A program made the position numbers and the translations under genes. A stretch of 64,000 nt of DNA, from the NCBI RefSeq assembly GCF_029227915.1, contig NC_079880.1, forward strand, positions 19,149,501 through 19,213,500. The letters run 5' to 3'. Under the pieces are notes generated by a model. It did no database searches, was not told where the DNA came from, and saw only the letters and a list, made by a program, of their open reading frames with translations. This stretch comes from Hydractinia symbiolongicarpus. Its lineage: Eukaryota; Cnidaria; Hydrozoa; Anthoathecata; Hydractiniidae. This document shows, in pieces, positions 10,480-21,853 of this stretch (the stretch's first letter is position 1; every line of letters starts with the position of its first letter).

Positions 10480-11140
10480 CGAATTAAACGTTCGTTGAAT
10501 TCATTTGTTGAATTCATTCATTCAATTCATTATTCATTCGCTTAATTCTAATATTTTTAAAATGCCTAATATTTCTGAAATCGTTTAACAAAATACATGA
10601 TGCTACATCCTGTTTTGACCACGTTTAATTTTCTACACAATAATGTTAGTAGTTTAATAAGTTACTGATTTATTTTTTATATATAGCACGAGTCACTTCT
10701 ATTATTAATTTTTTTTCTCTTTTTTTGTTCGTTTACCCAGCAGCTTTTTTTACAGGCTAATCAACACTATAAAAATACGTGTGCGGTGTTTACCAAAATC
10801 ACGTAATAACCTTTCCTTATCCTATTTAGTACCACAAATTATTCTTCATACAATTTTTACATGCAATCGCACACAAAGGAAATTAAGTTTGGCGCGTTTA
10901 CTCCAGCTTTTGCAACGGCATTTTAAACTTTAGTTTTGGTCTTCATAGTTATTAATTTTCTAACTTATTTCTATTATCATAAATTATTCAAAAATTATAA
11001 CTTGTGTTAATTTATTTGTCCATAGATTGATGCCATATTAGTTTTATATATAGTTTTTTTATATAAAACTTTTATATTTAGAACTAGCAGTGGATTATAA
11101 CAAGCTCACAAGTCTTCCTGCTTTGAACATCCTCACATAA
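10480..11140. other. No gene seen
   Basis: AT-rich sequence between the minisatellite and the NLR relic. It may include the promoter or intron of the former NLR gene, but no specific signal can be recognised. Confidence 0.4.
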
Positions 11141-11400
11141 ATGATAGAAACTGATTGGAAACTATTAAGTAAAAGGCTTAAAATTTCTGAAATTTTTAAT
11201 GTAGCGGTATCACACGAAAACAACATGACGAAATGTTTTGAACAAGTTAACAACCAGATTTATTAGAAGGAATTAAAAACTTAAGCAGTTAAAGCGACAA
11301 GACATCATTGACGAAATCGATTCGAAAACGTGTTGTATGCATGGTAGGAAACTTGAACACACTGAAATTGGCATTCGCTGTCATGCATGGACTAAGTAAT
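11141..11400 (+). pseudogene. Death-fold-like N-terminal exon of an NLR relic
   Basis: The ATG at 11141 opens MIETDWKLLSKRLKISE, followed by HENNMTKCFEQVNNQIY, and stops at 11266. The pattern W-x2-L-S-K-R-L-x-I-S, then N-x-T-K-C-F, resembles Death-superfamily adaptor domains. In another frame after 11300, LKRQDIIDEID looks like the closing helix of the same domain. A frame break therefore lies between them. In animal NLRs a Death or related domain precedes NACHT, and the NACHT exon follows about 170 bases downstream. The assignment is by pattern only. Confidence 0.45.
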
Positions 11401-11570
11401 TAGCGAAATAAACTTTAATGACAATCCCTCTTACGAAAAAATTAATTATCCTCATGCTGCAAAACAACAAAGGTTTTAGAGTAATTAATAGAAAATCCGA
11501 TTATTGAATAATTTAAAATTTAGTTGCCGAATATTTGATTTTATATTATATTTTTCTGATTCGCTTATAG

Positions 11571-13307
11571 GATTAGAAGAATATTCCAAGAAATTGAGAG
11601 AGTACTACAAAAAGGCCTTATCAAATTGGAATATTGGTTCTGCATTTAAATCAGATTCTGGAAGAAAATATACGACAAAAGATCGCAACGAAGCTTATAT
11701 TGATTTGGTAGTAGGTTCGTGGAATGAAACAAATCCGAGTGATCATATACATTTTCTTAAGACGTTTTATGAAAGAAAGGAAAAATTGAAATGAAAGATA
11801 TCATGCAGGAAGATGATAGATGCGTTTTAATTAGCGGTATTGCTGGCATTGGAAAGACTTCGCTTATTGACCAACTTGTTTTACAATGGGCAGATGATAA
11901 AGTTATGAATGATTTTGACTTTGTTTTTAAATTTCCTTGTCGCGAATTGAACACGTTAATAAGCATCTCCAGCTGGGCCGAACTTGTACTAAAAACTTTA
12001 CCACACACTTACGAAGGATTTTTTGATGAGCTAATGGAAAACAGTGGCAGAGTTCTGGTTATCATTGACGGCATTGACGAATTTCGATATCTTGATGACG
12101 TAAAACACCTTTCCGCGGGAAATCCTAGACATAGGCTCGCTTCTATTGTGCATGATATAATATTAGAGAGGAATTCATTATTGTCTAACGGCAAGGTGAT
12201 TGTATGCGGCCGACCACAAGCTTGTAATAAGCATAGTAGAGATGAAAAGCATACTAAAGTTAATAGAAGTTTCTGGTTTTAATAAGAGTAGTATCGACAT
12301 ATACATACACAATTTCTTTAAAGGCAACAAAGATAAAAATAAATCGATGCACACATTACTTAACGAAGTTGAAAACCTTAACCCTATTCGGTCCGGGGGG
12401 GCGGATTCCGCCCCACCTAACGGTTTTTTTTAATAACTCCTTATTGCTATGTTATATGTCTATAAAACTTACTGGGTTTTAATATTTATCTATAAGACAC
12501 CTACATGCCAAATTTTTAAGTCCCATACTTTTCAGAGGCCTTGATATTGCCCATTAATCGAAACTACCCCCAAAAATTTCTATGAAATCCTTATAATGGG
12601 AAAAACTTAATAACTCCTGTTAGGATTATGTTTAGAACTTGAAACCTGCAACACAACTTTGTTTTATTAAGAAGAATCATTTTACATGATTTAAACACGT
12701 GATTAATCCGATTTCCCGATTTTGTCGGATTTTACCCGAAAATCGAAAACAAACGGATTTTCGGGCAATTTTTGCCACTTTTTTATGCGATCCACGTAAA
12801 AACCGGAAAATATGGTAAGTAACTTTTATTTAGCTTTCAGAAACTTCAAACAGAATTCGCTCTGGAACAAAAGTGATTAAATTTTAAGCAAATAGTGGCA
12901 TTTTTAACAAATTTCAAGCTTCTCATGACGTCACAGAAAATGTGCTGACGCAAGCAAAAAATTATTGCTGCCATTTTGTTCCTTTTATGACGCACTATAA
13001 GTGTGCCAGGTTTGATTCAATTTGAACAACCCTATGAAAAGTTACGGAAGGGGGGGGGGCGGATTTCGCCCCGCCCCCCTGGGTTATAGTATGTTCGAAA
13101 AACCCCGGACCGAATAGGGTTAAGGCGATGGCTCATATACCCGTTTACTTGCATACAATATGTAAAGTGCACGTATCTGAAAAAAAACTAAAAGAACTTA
13201 ACAAAACAACAAAATTAAACATCGAAGCTTGTTTGGTGTTCCTACCGGATCATATGAGAGAGATTAAAGGTAAGAACTATTCTCTGACAGAATTATTACA
13301 AGACTAA
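11571..13307 (+). pseudogene. NACHT NTPase exon(s) of an NLR immune receptor, broken
   Basis: A T-rich tract ending in TTATAG at 11570 is a good acceptor, and coding starts directly after it (LEEYSKKLREYYKK). A 1-base indel in a poly-A run near 11785 separates it from the NACHT core. The core shows Walker A (ISGIAGIGKTSL, near 11835-11870), Walker B (VLVIIDGIDEF, near 12055-12085) and the sensor-like VIVCGRPQAC. A second frameshift near 12260 leads into IEVSGFNKSSIDIYIHNFF. The frame is then split at 12381 by a 738-bp MITE and resumes after 13119 as KAMAHIPVYLHTICKV. It continues to a TAA at about 13305. NLRs are cytosolic sensors that oligomerise through NACHT. This copy cannot make a functional protein. 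Confidence 0.85.
12382..13119 (+). mobile_element. piggyBac-type MITE with TTAA target duplication
   Basis: This 738-bp non-coding element is bounded by perfect 17-bp terminal inverted repeats (CCCTATTCGGTCCGGGG) and flanked on both sides by TTAA (12378-12381 and 13120-13123). TTAA duplications and tips starting CCC are the piggyBac signature. It sits in the coding sequence of the NACHT exon: with the insert and one TTAA removed, the NLR frame reads straight through. A second copy lies inverted at 53402-54144. Confidence 0.9.
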
Positions 13308-13379
13308 ATTATCATAGAAATGATTAAAAAACATCACAATTTTCTTTTAAGTCCCTGCAGAAAAATAAAATATATTTTA

Positions 13380-15003
13380 CCCAAAATGAGTTTGAAGATG
13401 AAAGCAGTGCCAGTTTGAAAGCTATCGAACAATCGGGTATTATCGAAAAAGTTGAAGGAAATGAGGACGGAATTTTTTTTCAGTTTAAACATTTGGTACT
13501 GCAAGAGTTTTTAAGTGCTTGTTATATATTTTTTGATGCTATCAAAATGTGGAGATCAGATTCCAGAAATTTTGTAACTGTTATCCATTGCTTGCTGGGT
13601 TGCACGGTATAGCTCAGGATACTTACTGTGGTCCAAATTATATTAAATATTTTGGTGAAGGTATAAAGGGATCAAGTGAACTTGGATCAGTGAATCGCTT
13701 ATTTAAAAATAGAATATTACGATCAAGATTATTACCAATGGTTTTTGAATATCATGGTAATGTTATTGATTCCGTAAAGAATTCCATAATTCCAGAACAA
13801 TGCAGTAATAACCGTTGACAATGAAACCGAATGAAATGCTGGACCTTTTACCACTACTTAACTCTCCCTTGTTACTACAGAATCACTCTGTTTCCGTGAA
13901 ACATATTTAACTATAAATGGAACTGTTTTATTATCTACATACCAGCGGAACAAACAAAAGTTTAATTTCTTCCCAAATGAAAATTCCCAGTGGATCGCAC
14001 CTCAATCTTCCTCAGAAATGGCACATATAACAGAATATGTTACACGAGCTGCTGAAAGAAACATCAGCCATTTAAAAAAAATTGAGATCAAGAGATTGCA
14101 ATTTAACTGATGATCATATTAAACAATTGCAACCGTGTATACCTTATTTAGAAGTTTTGGATCTTAATTATAATGAAAACATGACGTCACTCTCGATGAC
14201 ACACATATCAGAATCTATTACACAAGCTGCTAAAAAAAACATTAATCGTTTAAAAGAATTAAGATTAGTAGCCTGCGGGCTAAGTGATGATCATATTAAA
14301 CAATTGCAACCGCGTATACCTTATTTAGAAAGATTGGATCTTTCGGGTATCCACACTAAAACGTCACTGTCGATGAAACACATATCAAAATCTATTACAC
14401 AAGCTGCTAAAAGAAACACTAATTGTTTAAAAGAATTGAGATTAGTAGCCTGCGGGCTAAGTGATGATCATATTAAACAATTGCAACCGCGTATACCTTG
14501 TTTAAAAAGTTTTATATTTCTATTAACTTCAAGTTAACTTCCCTTTCAAAGAAATACATATCAGAATGTATTACACAAGCAGATGAAAAAACACTAACCA
14601 TTTAAATTGTTATTAACAGAATCCACGTTAAATGTTGATCCTGATACCACGTATACGTTGTTTGGAAAGTTTGGATCATTCTGATAACAACGATATAAAA
14701 TCACTCTCAATGACACACATGTCAGAATGTATTACACAAGCTGCTGAAAGAAACACTAACCATTTAAAAAATTAAAATTAGAGTATTTTTAAGAGTAGGG
14801 ATTAGAGTAATTGTAACAGGTGATCATATTGAACATGTGTAACTGTGTATACTATATTTAGGAATTTGGGATTTTTGTTCTGATAAAAAAAATAATGTCA
14901 CTGTCAATGAGAAAGGTGTCAAAACACTTTACAAAAGCTGATGATAAAAACAGTAACAAGATAAAGAAATTAGAATTAAATGCTGGTATTTTAAAACTGT
15001 AAA
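13380..15003 (+). pseudogene. NLR C-terminal half with leucine-rich repeats, decayed
   Basis: It begins with a winged-helix/NACHT-end segment (IEQSGIIEKVEG, then FFQFKHLVLQEFLSACY) at 13415-13545. A frameshift near 13590 and further stops follow. From 14082 to 14537 one frame holds ribonuclease-inhibitor-type leucine-rich repeats built on LKELRLVACGLSDDHIKQL, with IPYLERLDLSG as the following strand. More degenerate repeats continue to about 15000 with stops. The repeats are about 57 codons per double unit and strongly similar to one another, suggesting recent internal duplication. LRRs form the ligand-sensing part of NLRs. Together with the NACHT exon this forms one gene relic of about 3.9 kb. 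Confidence 0.8.
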
Positions 15004-15009
15004 CTGTGG

Positions 15010-15700
15010 GTTTGATTAAAATTGCACAAATAAGACTAAGCCGTATCTCAAAATCAATCATAAAATAAGAGAATAAAAAGTCGTCAGTAGAATTACAAGT
15101 TGCACAATATAAATATTTATTACTGTTTCTGTATTACATTTTATGTTTAAAATAGTTTGCTTTTTTATTAAAGCACCCTCCATTGGAATGTATTAATGGA
15201 GTATTTGTGTAAATTTTTCTTATTTTCGCGTTTACTATTTTTTTATTTATTTTAGTTACAAACAATCTTTCAATTGTTTTGATGAAACAAAGCACAATTT
15301 AAGACCACAATTTCTAAAAACGTAATTCGCATTATGAAAATATTTTTTGAGGAAAAAGGAACCTACATAATAGAAATATAGTCTTAATAAAAAGTAGTCT
15401 CTCTAATTATTGGAAACTATTGGTGCAAAATAATTTGTTCAATTGTTAGAGAGTTTATTTTCAATATATTGAGTATATTTCGTGTATTTCAGGGGATTTT
15501 GAGCGTTTGTGGGATTGTCCAAGACCTAGAGAGGTAACAAAAAGCAGAAATTTTAAATGTTTAAAATAGCGTCGACAATAACATTTCTAGTGAAGTCATG
15601 TTTTTTTTCTACATATATAACAGTTTGAAGAGCACTTGTATCATTTTCAGTAGTTGTATGCTAATCAGAAAGAAAAACGTAAAAAGAAGTATTAAATTTT
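15010..15700. other. No gene seen
   Basis: AT-rich sequence after the LRR relic with no clear repeat or coding signal. Confidence 0.5.
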
Positions 15701-15714
15701 ATTTCATCATCCAA

Positions 15715-16484
15715 ACCTCGGTTTGAATCCCTGATTTTTACCGAATTCGCTTTGACTGCTCGCGCGTATTAGGTAGACCAATCAGAAAGCCTGAATTTTG
15801 CAAATAACCAGTTCTTTGTGGCCATACGGACGATGTAATACCAGTTTACCTTGGAATGTATACGTTGCTGTTGGGTTGACCTGTTTATTTTGCAAAAGCT
15901 TTTTATTTTTGTAATGTTGTTAAGAAATATATATTGTCTTTGTAATGTTGTTAAGTCAATATATTGCCACGTTTTCTAGCCATATATAAATCTTACACAT
16001 ACTAATTTTAAGATTTTGGCTACAACAGTAGATTTTGAAGAAAAATCATAAAGCCAGCTAGCTAATTTGCTTTATTTCATTTGCTATTCTTTTAATGTTT
16101 TTAATTAGTTTGGTAAAAGAGTTTTTTATCCTACTTAAATTTTCCTTTTGTTCTGGGTTGTGGATATTTAGCTCTTTAGTTACCTTTGGCTAAAATTAAA
16201 AATAGCTAACTAGAGGTTTGATAGCAACTAAATTCTCAATCAAAAATTATTATGCCTAATGCAGTTACAACTACAACTTTTACTGTAAACTTTCGCAAAA
16301 ATCTGAAGTTTATTGATTCAATGAAACGACGTTGTTTATTTCCTTGCGGACAATTTTATAACAACAAGGTAATTTCACGAAATCTTATTCCAAAAAATAA
16401 AGTTTATGAATGATTTTTTTGACTAACTGTTAACGACAGGCTCTCTTGTGGCTTAAATACCGAAGCGCTTGGATTCCCGGCTAT
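15715..16484 (+). mobile_element. Type B Helitron/HINE-like element, 5'-truncated
   Basis: It carries the type B body (CGCGTATTAGGTAGACCAATC near 15765, AGCCATATATAAATCTTA near 15980, the GCTAGCTAAT block near 16055) and ends CTTGTGGCTTAAATACC, GATTCCCGGCTAT at 16484. The end is a decayed form of the CCCGGCG hairpin plus CTAG. The next element begins at once. Confidence 0.5.
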
Positions 16485-16651
16485 TTCTATAATAATGGCC
16501 GGAAATATTTTGTTCACAATGACAGCGGAATCGCTTCTTTTGTGTTAAAGATGCACGAAATAGCGTTGCGTAGAATATGCACGACGGGGGATGATCTAGG
16601 GACTGGAATGACACGGTCAAATCCGTGGATTTTTCACAGGCTTACGACTAG
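16485..16651 (+). mobile_element. Short type A Helitron/HINE-like element
   Basis: It starts TTCTATAATAATGGCC and ends with the hairpin CCGTGGA, TTTT, TCACAGG followed by TTACGA and CTAG at 16648-16651. At 167 bp it resembles the 184-bp unit at 4454-4637 in size and position between two type B elements. Confidence 0.55.
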
Positions 16652-17448
16652 TTTTAATTTATAGTAGCCGTATTTTGTCTGTGGTGCCACGGCCACACAA
16701 ACTATCTGCACGAAATGCGATATATTTTTACCGAGTTTGTTTTGCTCACCCGCGTGTACTAAGAAATTACGACGCCCTACGACAAAGAAAATTGTAAAGC
16801 ATAGCAACGGAGTTCATTTGATTTTGGAAGTGATCAAGTTCCAAGTCAAAATTATTGATTTTTGTGTTATATATCTGCACCTATCTGAATTACCTTCACC
16901 TGGAATTGTGGATGTTTCAGCTCTGGCTAAAAAGTAGCTAAATACAGTTGGCTACAACAAAATTTTCAAAAAATCTTTCTTATTTTAAATTCATTTAGGT
17001 ACCTAGCTACACCGTTTACTGTAATATAAACTTTAACAAAAGTCAGAAGTTTATTGATGAGACAACAGTCTTGATATTTTGTAGCTAATGACAGAATTTA
17101 GAATACGTTTTCTTTTAAACTGACAATGAATTTTGGAAATTCATGAAGAATTTTTTCCAGAAATAAAATGGCGGAGTGATTGTTTCAGCTGGCTTGGGTA
17201 ACGGCGGGTTGGGTACCGTGTTATTATACCAAAGAAGCTGCAATAAGCTTTTTTTTAAAATGCGAATTATGCACTTGTAGGACGCACTGATGTAAGCATC
17301 CCACACACTGGTGGGCGACGATGTTTTCCTGTACTAAACTCTCGGCACTAAGTCACAATTAACTGTTAAACTTTCACGGGAACTTATTCTGCAAAATAAA
17401 AAAATGTCAAGGTTTTAACTTTGTGGTAAAGATTAACAAGCTAGCAGT
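16652..17448 (+). mobile_element. Type B Helitron/HINE-like element cut by the heptamer array
   Basis: It starts TTTTAATTTATAGTAGCC with TTTTGTCTGTGG right after CTAG and has the type B body up to GAACTTATTCTGCAAAATAA near 17390. It then abuts the (AAAATAT)n array instead of reaching a 3' hairpin. Confidence 0.5.
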
Positions 17449-18502
17449 TATATAAAATATAAAATATAAAATATAAAATATAAAATATAAAATATAAAAT
17501 ATAAAATATAAAATATAAAATATAAAATATAAAATATAAAATATAAAATATAAAATATAAAATATAAAATATAAAATATAAAATATAAAATATAAAATAT
17601 AAAATATAAAATATAAAATATAAAATATAAAATATAAAATATAAAATATAAAATATAAAATATAAAATATAAAATATAAAATATAAAATATAAAATATAA
17701 AATATAAAATATAAAATATAAAATATAAAATATAAAATATAAAATATAAAATATAAAATATAAAATATAAAATATAAAATATAAAATATAAAATATAAAA
17801 TATAAAATATAAAATATAAAATATAAAATATAAAATATAAAATATAAAATATAAAATATAAAATATAAAATATAAAATATAAAATATAAAATATAAAATA
17901 TAAAATATAAAATATAAAATATAAAATATAAAATATAAAATATAAAATATAAAATATAAAATATAAAATATAAAATATAAAATATAAAATATAAAATATA
18001 AAATATAAAATATAAAATATAAAATATAAAATATAAAATATAAAATATAAAATATAAAATATAAAATATAAAATATAAAATATAAAATATAAAATATAAA
18101 ATATAAAATATAAAATATAAAATATAAAATATAAAATATAAAATATAAAATATAAAATATAAAATATAAAATATAAAATATAAAATATAAAATATAAAAT
18201 ATAAAATATAAAATATAAAATATAAAATATAAAATATAAAATATAAAATATAAAATATAAAATATAAAATATAAAATATAAAATATAAAATATAAAATAT
18301 AAAATATAAAATATAAAATATAAAATATAAAATATAAAATATAAAATATAAAATATAAAATATAAAATATAAAATATAAAATATAAAATATAAAATATAA
18401 AATATAAAATATAAAATATAAAATATAAAATATAAAATATAAAATATAAAATATAAAATATAAAATATAAAATATAAAATATAAAATATAAAATATAAAA
18501 TA
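17449..18502. repeat. (AAAATAT)n heptanucleotide array, about 150 copies
   Basis: About 1,054 bases of essentially perfect 7-bp repeats. Both minus-strand frames stay open over 350 codons (a YFIFYIL heptapeptide) only because 7 x 3 = 21 bases contains no stop; these are not genes. On the minus strand the array lies 3' of the pseudogene-bearing segment 18503-19510, as a terminal microsatellite tail would. The exact copy number may be an assembly estimate. Confidence 0.95.
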
Positions 18503-19052
18503 GAGTTTTGCATGCATGTTTTCAGAGCAAGACGAGTATTGGAGAGTTTAATCATAACATCTCCGTCTTCCCAACTTGCATGAGTGTCTCCTTTTCATGA
18601 TCATTTTTCAACTCTAGAATATTCGAAACATTAAGTGCAGGAGAAGGCGGCAGCCAAAACAGGTGACACTTGGAACAATTAAAACATCTGAAAACAAGGT
18701 GTATATCATAATTTTGAAATCATAAACACTTTTAATGACGAACAAATCTCACACAAATACACCTTAGTCACACCTAATACAAACGAACTCGATGTGTTTG
18801 AAGGATTACAAATCATGTCTTACCATCAGCCCAGTCAATTATCTTTCCAATACAAGATGAAAATGACATCGTCATGTGGACGTCCCTAAGTCTAACAACG
18901 ATACATATCTATGCATTTCTTCTTTCCATCTGATCATTTGAGTTTTAGCATAGACTGCTTCATTAAACACAACAATCTCTTTTAAATTACCTGTTTTTAT
19001 AATTTTGTTGATAAAAATAGAAACATTGATAATTAACAGATAACCCAATTTT
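18503..19052. repeat. Duplicated segment Y, copy 1
   Basis: This segment is nearly identical to 23921-24463. In both places it starts with GAGTTTTGCATGCATG directly next to an (AAAATAT)n array. Copy 1 continues past 19052 into related pseudogene sequence, whereas copy 2 stops there and changes to unrelated sequence. Confidence 0.85.
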
Positions 19053-19510
19053 GTCAATTTTGTTAGAATCGGCTCGTAAAGTATTGAACCTGTCCAATTA
19101 AGTAACTTAAGCTGTTGAAATTTACATAGAATATATGCCAGGTCTAAATTTTGAAACACATCTTTCTTAGAGTCATGCGTACTGAAGTAAAAATTCCTAT
19201 AAAAATAACTCGTTTGTTTCAGGATTCATTGACCGGAATTGTTTGCTGACAGAAGCCTTCTCAGCAAGAGGTGATATGTCATCTTTTTTTCTGAATACAG
19301 ATACCATGTGCAACATGGGTAGTAGCAGAATCACTTAACGTTTCTTCCTGAAAGTATCATTTTCGTAAACAAGAGCTGTAAAAGTAGAGGGTACTAGTTG
19401 CAGTTCTTGATACCATATCATTGTGAATGTTTGAGTTGATAACTGATACAGCTGTCTCAAAGCCTCGTGGTGTTATTGGTGAGCAGCAATGTCTGAAATC
19501 ATTTATTATA
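18800..19510 (-). pseudogene. Relic of an uncharacterised repeat-associated cnidarian-type protein
   Basis: Read on the minus strand, successive frames give VPSTFTALVYENDTF (near 19370), then DSATTHVAHGICIQ and ISPLAEKASVSKQF (about 19330-19215). After a gap come FQNLDLAYILCKFQQLKLL and VVFNEAVYAKTQMIRW (19155-18905), then MSFSSCIGKIIDWADG followed by GTAAGA (near 18825). The block V-V-F-x-x-A-x-Y-A-K-x-Q-x-I-x-W followed by a metal-site-like RL...H and an SCIGKI block is, as far as I recall, typical of a protein recurrent in cnidarian repeats whose function is unknown. At least two frameshifts break it. I do not assign a function. Confidence 0.45.
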
Positions 19511-21853
19511 TTTATTAGTTTCGATTATTCTGACAACTGTTTTAGATCAGTAGCTAATGCTAACGAATGCACGTAAGCAAAATTACGAGATAATGATTTT
19601 GCTTACTAACTTACCAGCTAACACTTTAAATTCTATTTTTCTATTAACATCAACATACTTGTCAAAAACCACATCCACACAAGTATTAAACAGAAAAATA
19701 TGAACAATTTGGCTTGTTTATATTGAGTTTATATTGTATTAATATAATATAGTGTGAGTAATCACAATTATAAAATTTATGGCTGCAGAAGAAAACGAAG
19801 AATATCTGATTCACATTTCCGAGTATCTTAGCGAAGATTTAAAAGTAATAAAGTGAAAACCAGAAGAAAAAAACACAAGAAGCGAATGCATGAAACAGGA
19901 TGCATCTGCTTGAGAGGTTGCTGATAAAAAGTAGATGTATGTTTGATGAGAAGAGCAGCTGAATACAAGAGTGGCAAGAAAATGTTGTTAAAGGTTAGCA
20001 CTAAATAATTTGAGGCAATAGGGGTCAGATTTCATAGAGAATGATATTAACAGTACACAAACTGCATCAGATCTATCGGCCATTCTATTACTGGCGAACC
20101 TACTGAAACAAACATATATGATCAATCTTTCAATGAATCTAGATTGGAGATAGTTGAAAGAAAAACAATTCAGGAGAATCGTATATGTCTGTTAAAAGAT
20201 CTAAATGCTACTTTTATGAAAATATTGAAGACACCTGACATTGACATTGACTATCAAAATTCCAATTTAAAAGTTTGATTGAAGAATAGGTATCCATATT
20301 TTATATTTTATCAGCTTGCACAAATTACTCAAAGTAAGTTAGTATTCTGTGAACAGAACCAGAGATTATAACACATGCCCATGATGCAATGTTGAGCACT
20401 GAATGGCAAACAAAGGAAGATATTGAAGAACCGAGAAGTATCACCCGAGTTCAAAAGTATAGACCGACCGATCTTGCGAGGTTGATACGCTGGCCGAGGG
20501 TAATTTTTCTTGGAAGAGATAGATAAACAGTTTAAATTGTATTTATTAACTCATAGCTATTTTGTTTGGGTTTGTATAAACCAGGATCTTTTTTTAAAGC
20601 CTTTTTGTGCCAAGGTTCTACAAACCAAGTTTTGATAAAGGAAGAAAACGTTTGATTTGATTCATTGTATCAATTTTTTAAATAGTTACATGTACAAAGA
20701 GAAAACAAAACATATCTATATATAAAAAATTTTAAACGTTTTTTTAACCAAAGTTTATTTTTAAAAGAAGTCAAAAGAAGAGTCTATCACAAATGTTTGA
20801 CGCCATTTTGCTTGTTACACATTTTGCTGATGGATATTAAAAACTCAGTTATATATGTGTGCACCGTTGAACATGGATTTAAAATTATCGAAATTCTTTG
20901 ATGATGAAATGGATGTAGTGTTTTTAATAATTTGCAAAGGGCGTTTGTTACCACGGTTGTTCAAACTGATAAAGTCTGACATGTGTTCTTTCTGTTTTCT
21001 TGAAGCGTGTGATATGATTATAAACTTTAAATGTTATTGTCACCACTTAATTCAGAAACGTGAATTGGATGTACGTCGTTTTAAGAACAGTTATAATGGC
21101 TGTTTTCTGGCTAAGTGTTTCGAAATTTCGGATTTACTATAACTTTTTTTTAAGTCTGTTAGTATGTAGCTGGCTATGCTTTACCGATTCCCCGGCAATG
21201 TTTTTTTGTTTACATTTATAGCTACCATTATGGTTGCTGTGAGGTTAAATGTTATATTGGCTGTATAAAGCCCGTCGTGAAGGCCGTTCCGCCAATCAGC
21301 GCTGTGGATTTCAGTAGAAACCGGTTAAGAATCGCTATCAGCGGGTAACCTAATTTTACCTCGTGTTAACAGGCTGACAAGTATGAACGAAATAACGATG
21401 CAGGAAATATGTAAGATGGGTGATCTCCCCTAAATTTTTTTACTGGTTAACGTCTGGTTTAATAGATTGTTAGAGCAGTTATTTGCACAAATATCATATC
21501 GTTTGCGAAATTGTTTCCTTTGCTGTTGATCTAACTTTCAAGGTTGTGTGGGACTTATGAAAAAATTAGGCCATTCAGGTATTTGTCAGAAATATGTATC
21601 AATCAGAAATCGATATTAATGTATTTTTCCTGATGTTCTCGGATTTGCCCAAAAAACAGGGAAATTGTCTTTTGGACGAAATTTGGCAATATATCATACA
21701 AAATATATAAAAACCGAAAGGTTGTTAAATAACTGTTATACAGTTCTCAGAAACTTCAATTATAAGCAAATTGTTGTATGTTGGACACATTTCAAAGTTC
21801 CAGTGACGTCACAAAAAAGTGCCGACGAAATATTTTCGCAGACTGAAACCTTT
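19511..21853. other. Mostly non-coding, with weak gene debris
   Basis: Short frames occur, such as MAAEENEEYLIHISEYLSED at 19780-19855 (ends at a TGA) and 20855-21142 (95 codons, CFLEACDMIINFKCYCHH). Neither shows a recognisable domain or splice context. They may be exon debris. A region near 21700-21830 shares short text (GACGTCACA) with the piggyBac MITE family. Confidence 0.35.

Noticed and set aside
17449-18502. Possible telomeric repeat (7-bp unit)
   Set aside because: The unit is A/T only, lacks a G-rich strand and is interstitial and linked to a specific segment; cnidarian telomeres are TTAGGG.
17407-18555. Open frames of 350-380 codons on the minus strand
   Set aside because: They arise from the (AAAATAT)n repeat, whose 21-base translation period has no stop in two frames. 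The product would be a monotonous YFIFYIL heptapeptide.
20855-21142. 95-codon frame as a gene
   Set aside because: No splice sites, signal peptide or known domain; composition is like that of chance frames.
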